A stretch of DNA of 64,000 bases from assembly GCF_018390535.1 (NCBI RefSeq), contig NZ_JAHBBW010000011.1, forward strand, positions 62,001 through 126,000. The letters are read 5' to 3'. Positions 26,566 through 34,975 of the stretch are shown piece by piece. Below the pieces are notes generated by a model that was given only the letters and a program-made list of their open reading frames with translations, made no database searches and was not told where the DNA came from. Source of the DNA: Bacteroides propionicigenes (GTDB lineage Bacteria; Bacteroidota; Bacteroidia; Bacteroidales; Bacteroidaceae). Position 1 is the first letter of the stretch; each line of letters opens with the position of its first letter. The position numbers were made by a program, and so were the translations under genes.

Positions 26566-29500
26566 TTAGAAAGTAATGTTAACACCCAATGAAAAAGTTC
26601 TTGATAACGGATAAGCTCCCCAATCAGAAGATGCATTATCTTGTGTAGCTGCCTCAGGAGAGAATCCTGCATCATAATGATCCCACATATAAACATTATC
26701 ACAAGACACATATACCCGAGCCTTATTTAAAATTGAATTGGGTTTAAATGGTATATTATATCCCAAAGTAATATTCTTGATACGAATATATCCTGCATCG
26801 TACAACCAATTCGTATCATATTGTCCACCTGTAACGGTAGCATAGAAAGCCGGCGTCTTTCCATCTCCGGGTTCACTTTCCGACCAATATGAGTTATATA
26901 ACCATCTACTCAAATAATTATACTTCGGGTCATTTGTAGCACGATTATAACTTCTTGAACCAATAGATAAAAGTTCTCCACCCACACGTCCCTGCAACAG
27001 AATAGACGCATCAAAATTTCTATATTTAAACGTATTTGTAAAACCCCATTCAAATTTCGGTTGATAACTTCCTGCCACTGTATAATCATCGGATGTTATT
27101 TTTCCATCCTTATTATTATCTTTCCATTTTGAATCACCCGGCTTTTGCCCTGTATATATAGCAATACCTTTTTTAGGAGTAATACCATCGACCTCAAAAT
27201 CATCAGCATTCAACGTTCTTTCCACTTCTAACAACATATAAGAATTTACAGGATGCCCAACCCTTTGTATAATCGTACTTCCCTGTCCTGAACGAATGTC
27301 CGAATCATCATCTCCCAAACTTGTAATCTTATTTCGATTCAGTGAAAAATTCAATGAAGAATTCCATTTAAAAGATGAAGTAGATATATTGGCTGTATTC
27401 AATTCAAACTCTAACCCCCAATTATCTACATTTCCGACATTGGCCATCATTGTACTAAAACCTGTAATCAAAGATACCGGAGATTTCAACAGTAAATCTT
27501 TTGTTACTTTTTTATAATAATCCGCAGAAAAATAAATCCGATTATTTAACACTCCAAAGTCAATACCAATATTATAAGAAGTTGTTGTTTCCCAACCTAA
27601 TAAAGGATTTGCCAGATTACCTGGAACATAACCGCTAGCCATATTCTGAGAGTTACCTATCGCATAATTCAGAGCAACCATATTCGATAAGAACTGGGCT
27701 TCTCCAATACGGTCATTACCCGCTTGTCCCCAACTCAAACGTAACTTGGCTGAACCTAACCAATCAATGTCTTTCATAAAAGATTCTTCATTTAGTTTCC
27801 AAGCAGCTGAAACAGAAGGAAACCATCCCCATCTGTTTTCGGAACCAAATTTAGAAGAACCGTCTCTTCTTAAAGAAGCAGAAAATAAATAACGATCCAT
27901 CAATGCATATTGTACACGACCAAAGTATGAAAGAAGTGCATTCTCTGTATAGTCAATTTCATTACTTTTCACCGTACCACCCTTATTTTTATCAAAAACC
28001 CAACTTTTATCATCCGGAAAGTCAGAAACGCTCTGTAAAGATGTATTGACATTATTTGATTCATAAGAAGCCCCCAACATAGCATCAAAACAGTGAATGC
28101 CCCAGCTTTTATTATAAGTCAACAAACCTTGTATCAATAAAGAATTCGATATGTTGGTCGAATAACTGGAACTCGACAATTCACCAGGGTGGGCCGCAGT
28201 ATTCCACTTTGCATTAGACCAAGTCGGAGTGTATGTTCTTTCATTTTTATTTCTATAATTCCACGCAACCATACCTTGAGCTTTTAGCCCATCAATAATA
28301 TCAATTGTGGTATTCAAAGCTGTATTGATTCTTATATCGGCATTCTTTCTGTCAGGAGCAGTAGCCTGAATATATGGACTAATCACATTCGGTCCCGGTC
28401 CCCATCCATCATAAAATTTATATGGATCAGCCCCGGCATTCCGCCCTGTCCCGGCAAGCGCCCAACCCGGTAATCCCAATGTTTTTGATACTGCATTTTC
28501 TTTTCCATCCACTTTAGCTCCTTTTTGTACTCCATACGAAGGAGCCACCATTAAACCAACTCTAATACGGTCTGTCATCTGCGCCTCTACATTAGCGCGA
28601 AGATTATATCGACTGTAGGAAGAACCATACACAATACCATCCTGTTTATAAATACCCCCAGACAGCGAGTAATTAATTTTCTCCGTAGCCCCAGAAGCAG
28701 CTAATTGAATATCATATGCCGGAGCTGTATGAAACAACTCATCCTGCCAATTAATAGCTTCTATTTCTGAACTTCCCCACCAAGGATCATAGATACCATA
28801 AGTATTCCGTACACCATTCTCTTTCAACGCATCACGTGTAGTCAATTTCTTACCTAATTTTGATTCTGCATAAGCAATTCTGTCTGTTTGATTAGTAGAA
28901 GCTGACATACCTGAAGCTTTCGTCCACTGATAATCATACCATTTTTTATTAAAAGCAATCCATTCATTAGAATCCATCACATCAACCTTCTTTTCCAAAG
29001 TAGAGATGGCGGTATAAGCATTCAAAGTAATGACGGGCGCACCAGTCTTTCCCTTTTTAGTAGTAACCAGTACAACACCATTAGAACCACGAGAACCATA
29101 AATTGCTGCAGAAGCAGCATCCTTCAACACATCAATAGACTCAATATCATTGGGATTTATACCGGACAAATTATCAATAGGTACTCCATCAACTACATAT
29201 AAAGGAGTACTTTCCCCATTTATAGATGCCGCTCCACGCACATTAATAGTAATATCACTCCCCGGAGCACCTGATGTACTTCTTACAGATACCCCTGCCA
29301 TCTGCCCTTGTAAAGCCTGTTCGGCTCTACCTACCGGACGATCTTGTATCACATCTGAATTGATTTTGGCAATAGAACCTACAACATTAGCTTTTTTTAC
29401 CGTCCCATATCCAACAACGACTACTTCATCCAGCATTTCCGTATCTTCTTGTAAAGTTATAGCCAAATTTTTGCCTTTTTGTACTTTAATTTTCTGATTT

Positions 29501-29988
29501 TGATAACCTATATAAGATATTTCCAAACTAGCATTATCAGCTGTTTCAAAAGAGAAATTACCATCAATATCAGAAATAGCACCATTTGAAGTCCCTTGTT
29601 CCTTAATTGTCGCTCCAATAATGGGTTCTCCATTAGTATCTACTACTTTACCCGTAACTTTAATTTTTTGTATTGGATCAACAGGTTGTGTTTTCTTTAT
29701 AATAATTTTCTTTCCTTTAATTTCATAACTCAAATCATTCTGCCCATGTAGAATTTGTTTGATAACATTATTTATATCCTCTTCATTGGCAACAATCGAG
29801 ACACGTTTGTTCGTATCTATATCAGCGGATGAAAATATAAACGCATAACCGGTCTTTTCTTTCAATTGTTCGATTGCATCTTTCACCGTTATACCACTGA
29901 CATTCAACGATATATTCTGTGAAAAAGCAGAAATATGAAGACAAAGAGCTACTGAGGCTATTAAAACAGCCTTACTAAAGTTTCCCAT
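26566..29988 (-). CDS. SusC/RagA TonB-dependent transporter with N-terminal STN domain
   Basis: 1140 residues. After a signal peptide, residues 25-100 form an STN domain (NVSGITVKDAIEQLKEKTGY ... YEIKGKKIIIKK). This is followed by a carboxypeptidase-like beta-sandwich (VTGKVVDTNGEPIIGATIKE), the TonB-box stretch EVVVVGYGTVKK, the plug (YVVDGVPIDNLSGINPNDIE; GSRGSNGVVLVTTKKGK) and the barrel ending VNITF. The STN domain marks SusC proteins that signal to a FecR/ECF sigma pair, which is encoded just upstream. It imports the glycan fragment with the SusD partner and reports occupancy to FecR. Confidence 0.95.
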   Translation of the reverse strand: MGNFSKAVLIASVALCLHISAFSQNISLNVSGITVKDAIEQLKEKTGYAFIFSSADIDTNKRVSIVANEEDINNVIKQILHGQNDLSYEIKGKKIIIKKTQPVDPIQKIKVTGKVVDTNGEPIIGATIKEQGTSNGAISDIDGNFSFETADNASLEISYIGYQNQKIKVQKGKNLAITLQEDTEMLDEVVVVGYGTVKKANVVGSIAKINSDVIQDRPVGRAEQALQGQMAGVSVRSTSGAPGSDITINVRGAASINGESTPLYVVDGVPIDNLSGINPNDIESIDVLKDAASAAIYGSRGSNGVVLVTTKKGKTGAPVITLNAYTAISTLEKKVDVMDSNEWIAFNKKWYDYQWTKASGMSASTNQTDRIAYAESKLGKKLTTRDALKENGVRNTYGIYDPWWGSSEIEAINWQDELFHTAPAYDIQLAASGATEKINYSLSGGIYKQDGIVYGSSYSRYNLRANVEAQMTDRIRVGLMVAPSYGVQKGAKVDGKENAVSKTLGLPGWALAGTGRNAGADPYKFYDGWGPGPNVISPYIQATAPDRKNADIRINTALNTTIDIIDGLKAQGMVAWNYRNKNERTYTPTWSNAKWNTAAHPGELSSSSYSTNISNSLLIQGLLTYNKSWGIHCFDAMLGASYESNNVNTSLQSVSDFPDDKSWVFDKNKGGTVKSNEIDYTENALLSYFGRVQYALMDRYLFSASLRRDGSSKFGSENRWGWFPSVSAAWKLNEESFMKDIDWLGSAKLRLSWGQAGNDRIGEAQFLSNMVALNYAIGNSQNMASGYVPGNLANPLLGWETTTSYNIGIDFGVLNNRIYFSADYYKKVTKDLLLKSPVSLITGFSTMMANVGNVDNWGLEFELNTANISTSSFKWNSSLNFSLNRNKITSLGDDDSDIRSGQGSTIIQRVGHPVNSYMLLEVERTLNADDFEVDGITPKKGIAIYTGQKPGDSKWKDNNKDGKITSDDYTVAGSYQPKFEWGFTNTFKYRNFDASILLQGRVGGELLSIGSRSYNRATNDPKYNYLSRWLYNSYWSESEPGDGKTPAFYATVTGGQYDTNWLYDAGYIRIKNITLGYNIPFKPNSILNKARVYVSCDNVYMWDHYDAGFSPEAATQDNASSDWGAYPLSRTFSLGVNITF

Positions 29989-30026
29989 AAACTTTTTGAA
30001 TTTTTAATTAATGAATAGAAATAAGG

Positions 30027-30046
30027 TTTGGTAAGAAATTACCAAA
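30027..30046 (-). promoter_or_regulatory. Small perfect hairpin between fecR-like and susC-like genes
   Basis: TTTGGTAA-GAAA-TTACCAAA, 8-bp arms, in the 167-base gap before SusC. The tail is not a strong T-run, so it might be an attenuator, a processing site that unlinks susC expression from the regulator genes, or part of an ECF promoter region. Confidence 0.3.
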
Positions 30047-30155
30047 TAAAGCTGGCTCCCAAATCATTATCCGGGAAGCGAAACGCCAACGTCAGCCGGA
30101 AAAAGTAAATCCCATGGAGTTCATGTTTCTCATATTTTATTTTTTAAGTTCAACA

Positions 30156-31163
30156 TTAATATAGTATATATACACCGTTTTCGTATTTATAATTCATCTG
30201 CTGGGTCGAAGCCATCACATCCAAAATCTTATCAATCGTATTGGCCGAGATTCCAAAACTTCCATAGAAACGTTTGTTGCGTAAAGAATCAGCAACTTCC
30301 ACCTTTACATTATAGCTACGCATCAGTTTCTTAGCTATATCTTCCAGCAGTTCCTCATCAAAGAAAAGCTCATCGTTAATCCAAACATTAGCTTTGGCCG
30401 CCCTTGTGCTGTTTTTTACCATTTGACCGGTCACCTTGTTAAGAACCATTTTTTCGTTCGGCGTCAGATAAAGTTCAGGCATTTCCCTGATGCTGTTCCT
30501 AAGAACGACTTTTCCTTCCATCAGATTTACCGTCACTTCTTCATCATCCGGATAGTTTCTGAAATTAAATTTCGTTCCCAGCACTCTCAGATTCAGTTCT
30601 TTCGTATTTATTTCAAAAGGTACTTCTTCGTTCTTCATAACCTCAAAATACCCCTCACCTTCCAAACGCAACCGGCGGTCATCTACTCCAAAGCCCTGTG
30701 AATATATTATTTTCGATCCTGCGTTCAACCATACCAATGTACCATCCGGCAAATAGAGTTTAGTATGCGCTCCCATAGGCGCCTCTACAACCATATCCAC
30801 AAAGTTTTGCTTCACAGCCTGCTTTCCCTGCCAATAAGTAACAAATGGAATCATCAGAATCAACACAACGGCAGCTACCCTCATAAAGGTTTTCCATGAG
30901 AAACGGAGCATCAGTTTTTGTTTCTTCTCCGTCTCGACAACCCGTTGTTTGAATAGAGAGAATGCCTTGTCTTTATCAAACCGTACAGCAGTATCGGCAA
31001 CCCCCGAGGAAAACCATATCTCTAATTTATTCCGCACATATTTCCGATTAGACTCAGACTCCAAACTCCAACGTCTCAGTTCAGCAAAGGATTCTTTATC
31101 CAATTTTCCCGAAAGATATCGAATTATCAATAAATCTATATCAGTATGTTCTTCCAGTTGCAT
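30156..31163 (-). CDS. FecR-family anti-sigma factor
   Basis: 335 residues. The N-terminal cytoplasmic part (DIDLLIIRYLSGKLDKESFA) binds sigma. One membrane helix follows (about 105-123, FMRVAAVVLILMIPFVTYW), then the periplasmic FecR domain (EAPMGAHTKLYLPDGTLVWL; GFGVDDRRLRLEGEGYFEV; LRVLGTKFNFRNY) and a C-terminal DUF4974-like domain (FFDEELLEDIAKKLMRSYN). In Bacteroides such proteins hold an ECF sigma until the STN domain of SusC signals loading. It lies 66 bases after the sigma gene. Confidence 0.94.
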   Translation of the reverse strand: MQLEEHTDIDLLIIRYLSGKLDKESFAELRRWSLESESNRKYVRNKLEIWFSSGVADTAVRFDKDKAFSLFKQRVVETEKKQKLMLRFSWKTFMRVAAVVLILMIPFVTYWQGKQAVKQNFVDMVVEAPMGAHTKLYLPDGTLVWLNAGSKIIYSQGFGVDDRRLRLEGEGYFEVMKNEEVPFEINTKELNLRVLGTKFNFRNYPDDEEVTVNLMEGKVVLRNSIREMPELYLTPNEKMVLNKVTGQMVKNSTRAAKANVWINDELFFDEELLEDIAKKLMRSYNVKVEVADSLRNKRFYGSFGISANTIDKILDVMASTQQMNYKYENGVYILY

Positions 31164-31229
31164 AATTCTGTTGCTTTATATATAAGACAAAAAAATCAAG
31201 AATGAGGGTAGTTGAAAATATATATTTTT

Positions 31230-31838
31230 TCAAAAATCCATAAAAATATAAATAATCAATAAATGCAAATAGTTATCCAAACGCTTTTGAAGAAGAGCTA
31301 AAGCATTCTTCATATGATACTTAACCGTATTAATGGAAATTCCTAATTCTAAAGCAATCTCTTCGTACTTTTTTTGTTCAAAACGACTTTTTTTAAATAC
31401 AGTGCGACATTCTACAGGTAATTCTTCTATACTACGAGTCAGTTCATCTTCCAATTCTCGTTCGAGCAATACACCCAAGGGCTGATTTTCTTCCACAAAA
31501 ACAGAATCAAGAAATTCTATATTTTCCGGTAGCATAAAAGATGAAAAATGCAGTTCCTTGCGATGACTCGAAGATTGCAATTCATTCAGACAACGGTTAC
31601 GTACAGCACGCATCAGGTAAGTACGGATAGAATATGTGATTTCTATCTCCTGGCGATGCTCCCATAAATAAAATATAGCATCGTCCACCACCTCTTCTGA
31701 AAGAGCCGTATCATTCAATATTTGATTGGCGAAGCGACAAAGCAGGACATAGTGGCACTCATAGATGCATTTAAATGCCGCCTCATCTCCTCTGCGTAAA
31801 TGTTCAATGATTATAGTATCTTTCATAGCCGCCTCCAT
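31230..31838 (-). CDS. ECF-type RNA polymerase sigma factor
   Basis: 202 residues; region 2 (HLRRGDEAAFKCIYECHYVL; FLYWEHRQEIEITYSIRTYL) and region 4 with its helix-turn-helix (YEEIALELGISINTVKYHMK). The ATG at 31838 or the one four codons later (MKDT) could be the start. It heads the locus and should activate susCD and the rhamnosidase gene when released by FecR. The tail LDNYLHLLIIYIFMDF is unusually hydrophobic for a soluble sigma factor. Confidence 0.93.
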   Translation of the reverse strand: MEAAMKDTIIIEHLRRGDEAAFKCIYECHYVLLCRFANQILNDTALSEEVVDDAIFYLWEHRQEIEITYSIRTYLMRAVRNRCLNELQSSSHRKELHFSSFMLPENIEFLDSVFVEENQPLGVLLERELEDELTRSIEELPVECRTVFKKSRFEQKKYEEIALELGISINTVKYHMKNALALLQKRLDNYLHLLIIYIFMDF

Positions 31839-31849
31839 TTATGGAAGAG

Positions 31850-31880
31850 CAAAAGTAGTCAAACTTAGGTTACGACACAA
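31850..31880 (-). promoter_or_regulatory. Promoter of the ECF sigma gene (TTG-N20-TACTTTTG)
   Basis: On the minus strand TTG (31880-31878) is followed after 20 bases by TACTTTTG (31857-31850), matching the housekeeping Bacteroidales promoter. It sits wholly inside the acquired module, 23 bases from the right S-component fragment, so the module brought its own promoter. Confidence 0.55.
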
Positions 31881-31902
31881 TTATTAAGAAGATTTTTCAG
31901 AA

Positions 31903-32329
31903 AAAACTCTACTCGCTGGATTACAGCAATGCAAAAACTTACTTGATTGCCGCATTATTCATTGCAGGCAATATGGCACTGCCACAGTTGTTCCACCTTA
32001 TACCGCAAGGTGGCATTACATGGTTACCCATTTATTTCTTTACCCTAATCAGCGCATATAAATTCGGTTGGAAAGTGGGATTGCTGACTGCCGTTCTCTC
32101 CGTATTGCTGGCAGTAGCTGCAGGTTGGGCTGTACACCGCTTCAACCGTATTTCCCTGCCTATCTTATTGGCTGTTGTTCTGTTCTATCAAGTAATAGGC
32201 ACTTTAGGTGAGTGGGTGATGGCAGGCAGCTTCTTTCAAGCCGTACAAGACTTCCGTATCGGTCTGCCGGGAATGGCAATGCAGGTTGCGGGCGGATATG
32301 CGCTGATAAAATACAGCGCGTCACTGTAA
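31903..32329 (+). pseudogene. ECF S-component remnant: no start codon, 69-bp in-frame deletion
   Basis: This copy matches 21130-21625 nearly base for base but starts abruptly at codon 7 with no usable ATG before it. It lacks 69 bases that encode residues from PIVNSLLF to AILLKS in the intact copy. The deletion joins TCTC and TCCGTATTG and has a TCC repeated at both ends in the intact gene, a microhomology. Scattered silent and missense changes (for example GGT to AGC) show the copies have diverged. A TTG at 31943 could start a 128-residue protein, but it would lack a core membrane segment. Confidence 0.85.
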
Positions 32330-32377
32330 CATACCACAAATACGTTTGAGAGGTTAAACGTATCCATAAAATAGATT

Positions 32378-32424
32378 CTGCATATATAGGCGATGAGAAT
32401 ATCGGCTGTATATGCAGTTTTTTT
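32378..32424 (+). terminator. Strong Rho-independent terminator after the S-component remnant
   Basis: CTGCATATATAGGCGAT (32378-32394) pairs with ATCGGCTGTATATGCAG (32401-32417) around a six-base loop, with one mismatch and one G-T pair, and is followed by seven T. It is probably the original terminator of the receptor/S-component operon before the PUL arrived. Confidence 0.85.
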
Positions 32425-32515
32425 ATGCCGCAAAGAATATGCTTTAAAAGAGTAAATCCTTTATTCGGGTATAAATATCCGTAAATCATATACAAACCGG
32501 TTTATTGAATCGTAG

Positions 32516-32523
32516 TAGATTTG
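32516..32523 (+). promoter_or_regulatory. Candidate -7 box (TAGATTTG)
   Basis: TAGATTTG fits TAnnTTTG and lies 31 bases before the ATG at 32555, so the promoter of the broken flavin reductase gene may still work and could feed the flavodoxin gene. Confidence 0.4.
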
Positions 32524-32554
32524 CAATCAGAAGATTAATAATAAAAAAATAATT

Positions 32555-32898
32555 ATGAATCACAGAAACTTTTTGGAATATAGTAAAACTTTTTTAGGTG
32601 TTCTGTCACTACTTGTCATACTATCATGCAGTACAGCCGTACAAGAGAATACCGCTCAGTCTGATATAATGGAAACGAACAAGAAAAATCTTGGAAATTT
32701 GTTGGCGCTACAGGTATTATCAGCCATGACAAAATACTTATCAGCATGAGTAAAAACCATTACACCAATCAAGGTATAAGGAAATCTAAAAAGCTTTCCG
32801 TCAACCTCGTGAGCCGTGAAATGTTACCAAAAGCCGACTATGTAGGAAGTGTCAGCGGTACAACAGTGGATAAATCAGGAGTGTTTGCCTATCACGTC
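32555..32898 (+). pseudogene. Flavin-reductase-like gene with frame-shifting internal deletion
   Basis: The start encodes a lipoprotein-like signal (FLGVLSLLVILSC, then S) and METNKKNLGNLLAL, the usual beginning of a flavin reductase of this type. The frame then jumps: the next bases in another frame read TGIISHDKILISMSKNHYTN and QGIRKSKKLSVNLVSREMLP, the FMN-binding core, and homology stops at about GVFAYHV. The region between LLAL and TGII is missing, and so is the C-terminal part. Two short open frames (32555-32749 and 32746-33054) are the pieces. A flavin-binding product is not expected. Confidence 0.7.
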
Positions 32899-33050
32899 AG
32901 AGAGAAATGCCACTCAATCCCGCCAACAAAATCAATAACTTCATGCAATAAATTAAACGACTACTCACAAAACTCTTTTAATTTCAGCATTCAGTATCTT
33001 AACACTCAATGTTATACCACAGAAAAGATAATCATAAATCAAAATAAGAA

Positions 33051-34100
33051 ATGAACATGAAAAAATTATTATTGATTCCATTTATGCTATTGACGGTTTT
33101 GTCAATGGCAGCTTGCACCGGAGGTGAGAACAAGTCATTTTTTCCCGAACAACCGGAAACACCCGAACAACCGGACGAAGGAGACGATAATAATCCCGAT
33201 ACGCCGACTCCCGGCGGTAACAGACGTTATCTGGTACTTTATGCTTCACGTACAAGCAACACAGAACGAGTGGCACAGCAAATTCAGGTAACGCTTGATT
33301 GTGACTTATTGGAAGTCGAACCGCAAACTCCTTACGACAATGATTACAATGCCATGCTTGAGCGTTCGCAGGAAGAACTGGCAGCTATCAGACAAGGCAA
33401 TTATCCACCCGTCAAAACCACAATGGATAACTTCGACAAGTATGACATTATTTTTGTCGGCTACCCTATTTGGTACGGCAGCATGGCGACTCCGATGCAG
33501 ACATTCTTGCATGAACATACTTCCAAACTTGCCGGAAAACAGATTGCCTTGTTCGCCACAAGCGGCAGCAGCGGAATTTCCTCCTCTGCCAGTGAAGCCC
33601 GCAACCTCTGTCCCGATGCAAACTTCGTCAATCAGACTTTATTATTAACTTCTTCAACCCTCCCGCAAATGGAAACCCGCGTTACAGAATGGCTCGATAA
33701 AATCGGAATAGAAAAGAAAGAGCCCGAAACTCCCGAGGTATCTTCATTGGATGTTAACATCATAGTCGGCAATCGCACAATTACTGCCACAATGGAAGAT
33801 AATGCCGCCGCACGGGATTTTCTGTCCCGTCTTCCATTGGAAGTAACTTTGAACGACTACAACAACATAACGGAGAAAATATTCTATCCCAACCCCACTT
33901 TAACTACAGAGGGGGTCACTCGTGGCTGTACTCCTGCACCCGGTGATATAACCATCTATGCACCGTGGGGAAACGTAGCTATTTTCTGCAAAAACTGGTC
34001 ACATAGTAATGATTTGATTAAAATCGGACGTATTGACGGAAACGGAATCGAAGCATTGAACATTGCCGGAGACATACCTGCAAAATTTGAAAGGAAATAA
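33051..34100 (+). CDS. Lipoprotein with flavodoxin domain and C-terminal cyclophilin-like domain
   Basis: 349 residues. A signal with lipobox (LTVLSMAAC) and a proline/acid-rich linker (EQPETPEQPDEGDDNNPDTP) are followed by a flavodoxin fold: YLVLYASRTSNTERVAQQI for FMN phosphate binding, FVGYPIWYGSMATPMQTFL, and IALFATSGSSGIS. From about residue 235 a second domain (DVNIIVGNRTITATMEDNAA ... GDITIYAPWGNVAIFCKNWS) matches the small cyclophilin-like beta-barrel often found with flavodoxins. The anchored flavodoxin would act outside the cytoplasm. Start at 33051 or the ATG two codons later. It is followed at once by the DUF3737 gene. Confidence 0.88.
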   Translation: MNMKKLLLIPFMLLTVLSMAACTGGENKSFFPEQPETPEQPDEGDDNNPDTPTPGGNRRYLVLYASRTSNTERVAQQIQVTLDCDLLEVEPQTPYDNDYNAMLERSQEELAAIRQGNYPPVKTTMDNFDKYDIIFVGYPIWYGSMATPMQTFLHEHTSKLAGKQIALFATSGSSGISSSASEARNLCPDANFVNQTLLLTSSTLPQMETRVTEWLDKIGIEKKEPETPEVSSLDVNIIVGNRTITATMEDNAAARDFLSRLPLEVTLNDYNNITEKIFYPNPTLTTEGVTRGCTPAPGDITIYAPWGNVAIFCKNWSHSNDLIKIGRIDGNGIEALNIAGDIPAKFERK

Positions 34101-34101
34101 C

Positions 34102-34968
34102 ATGAAAGTAATATCGAATAAAGAATTCGGAGGAGAACGCCCTCTGTTTGAATCACATGACCTCCGTCTGGAAAACGTAATCATTCGTGCCGGAGAGTCG
34201 GCTATTAAGGAATGTAGCAACATTGAAGCTACCAACTGTACTTTTGAAGGGAATTATCCGTTCTGGCATGTTCATGGTTTCGTTATAGACCACTGCTTTT
34301 TCGATGTTGGCGGACGTTCGGCATTATGGTATTCCGACCATCTGAAGATGACTAACACACGTATTGATGCTCCCAAAATGTTCCGCGAGATGCACGACAT
34401 CGAAATGGAGAATGTGGAGATAAATGATGCCGATGAAGTGTTCTGGCGTTGCAAGAATCTGAATATCAAAAACCTGAAGCTACATGGAGGTACTTATCCG
34501 TTTATGTTTAGTAATAACATCTGCATAGACGGACTGGAAAGTGACAGTAAATATGTCTTCCAATATGTGAAGAATGTGGAATTACATCATGCCAAAATTA
34601 CCACAAAAGACGCCTTCTGGGAGGTAGAAAACGTAACAATCTACGATTCCGAACTCAACGGAGAATATCTTGGCTGGCATTCACGCAACCTGCGTTTGGT
34701 GAACTGTAAAATTTCCGGCACACAACCTCTATGTTATGCAGAAAACCTTGTGCTGGAGAATTGTACATTTGCTGAAGATTGCGACTTGGCTTTTGAGTAC
34801 AGTTCCGTACAAGCTACAATCAACAGCCCCGTACGTAGTATCAAGAATCCTCGTAGCGGCAGTATTACAGCTGACTGTTACGGAGAAATCATTCTCGACC
34901 AAAATATCAAAGCTCCTGCCGATTGCAAATTGAAACTTTGGGACGAGAAAACATGTTTCACTGATTGA
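34102..34968 (+). CDS. DUF3737-family right-handed beta-helix protein
   Basis: 288 residues starting at the ATG at 34102, which has AAGGAAA just before it and lies one base after the flavodoxin stop; an in-frame upstream ATG at 34063 would overlap that gene. Repeats of about 20 residues with N and C ladders (NIEATNCTFEG, HLKMTNTRIDAP, NLRLVNCKISG, NLVLENCTFAE) build a parallel beta-helix. There is no signal peptide. The family is widespread in gut bacteria beside flavodoxins and aldo/keto reductases and has no established activity. Confidence 0.85.
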   Translation: MKVISNKEFGGERPLFESHDLRLENVIIRAGESAIKECSNIEATNCTFEGNYPFWHVHGFVIDHCFFDVGGRSALWYSDHLKMTNTRIDAPKMFREMHDIEMENVEINDADEVFWRCKNLNIKNLKLHGGTYPFMFSNNICIDGLESDSKYVFQYVKNVELHHAKITTKDAFWEVENVTIYDSELNGEYLGWHSRNLRLVNCKISGTQPLCYAENLVLENCTFAEDCDLAFEYSSVQATINSPVRSIKNPRSGSITADCYGEIILDQNIKAPADCKLKLWDEKTCFTD

Positions 34969-34975
34969 TAATCTA

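Larger units (their letters stand above)
21630..31902. mobile_element. Probable acquired PUL module between S-component direct repeats
   Basis: About 10.3 kb of visibly more AT-rich sequence holds a complete sigma/FecR/SusCD/GH106 locus on the minus strand. It is bounded on both sides by the same S-component gene body. The left copy has the native 5-prime end and the right copy is followed by a strong terminator that looks native. This is the geometry left by a single crossover of a circular donor. No transposase or integrase is present. Confidence 0.5.
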
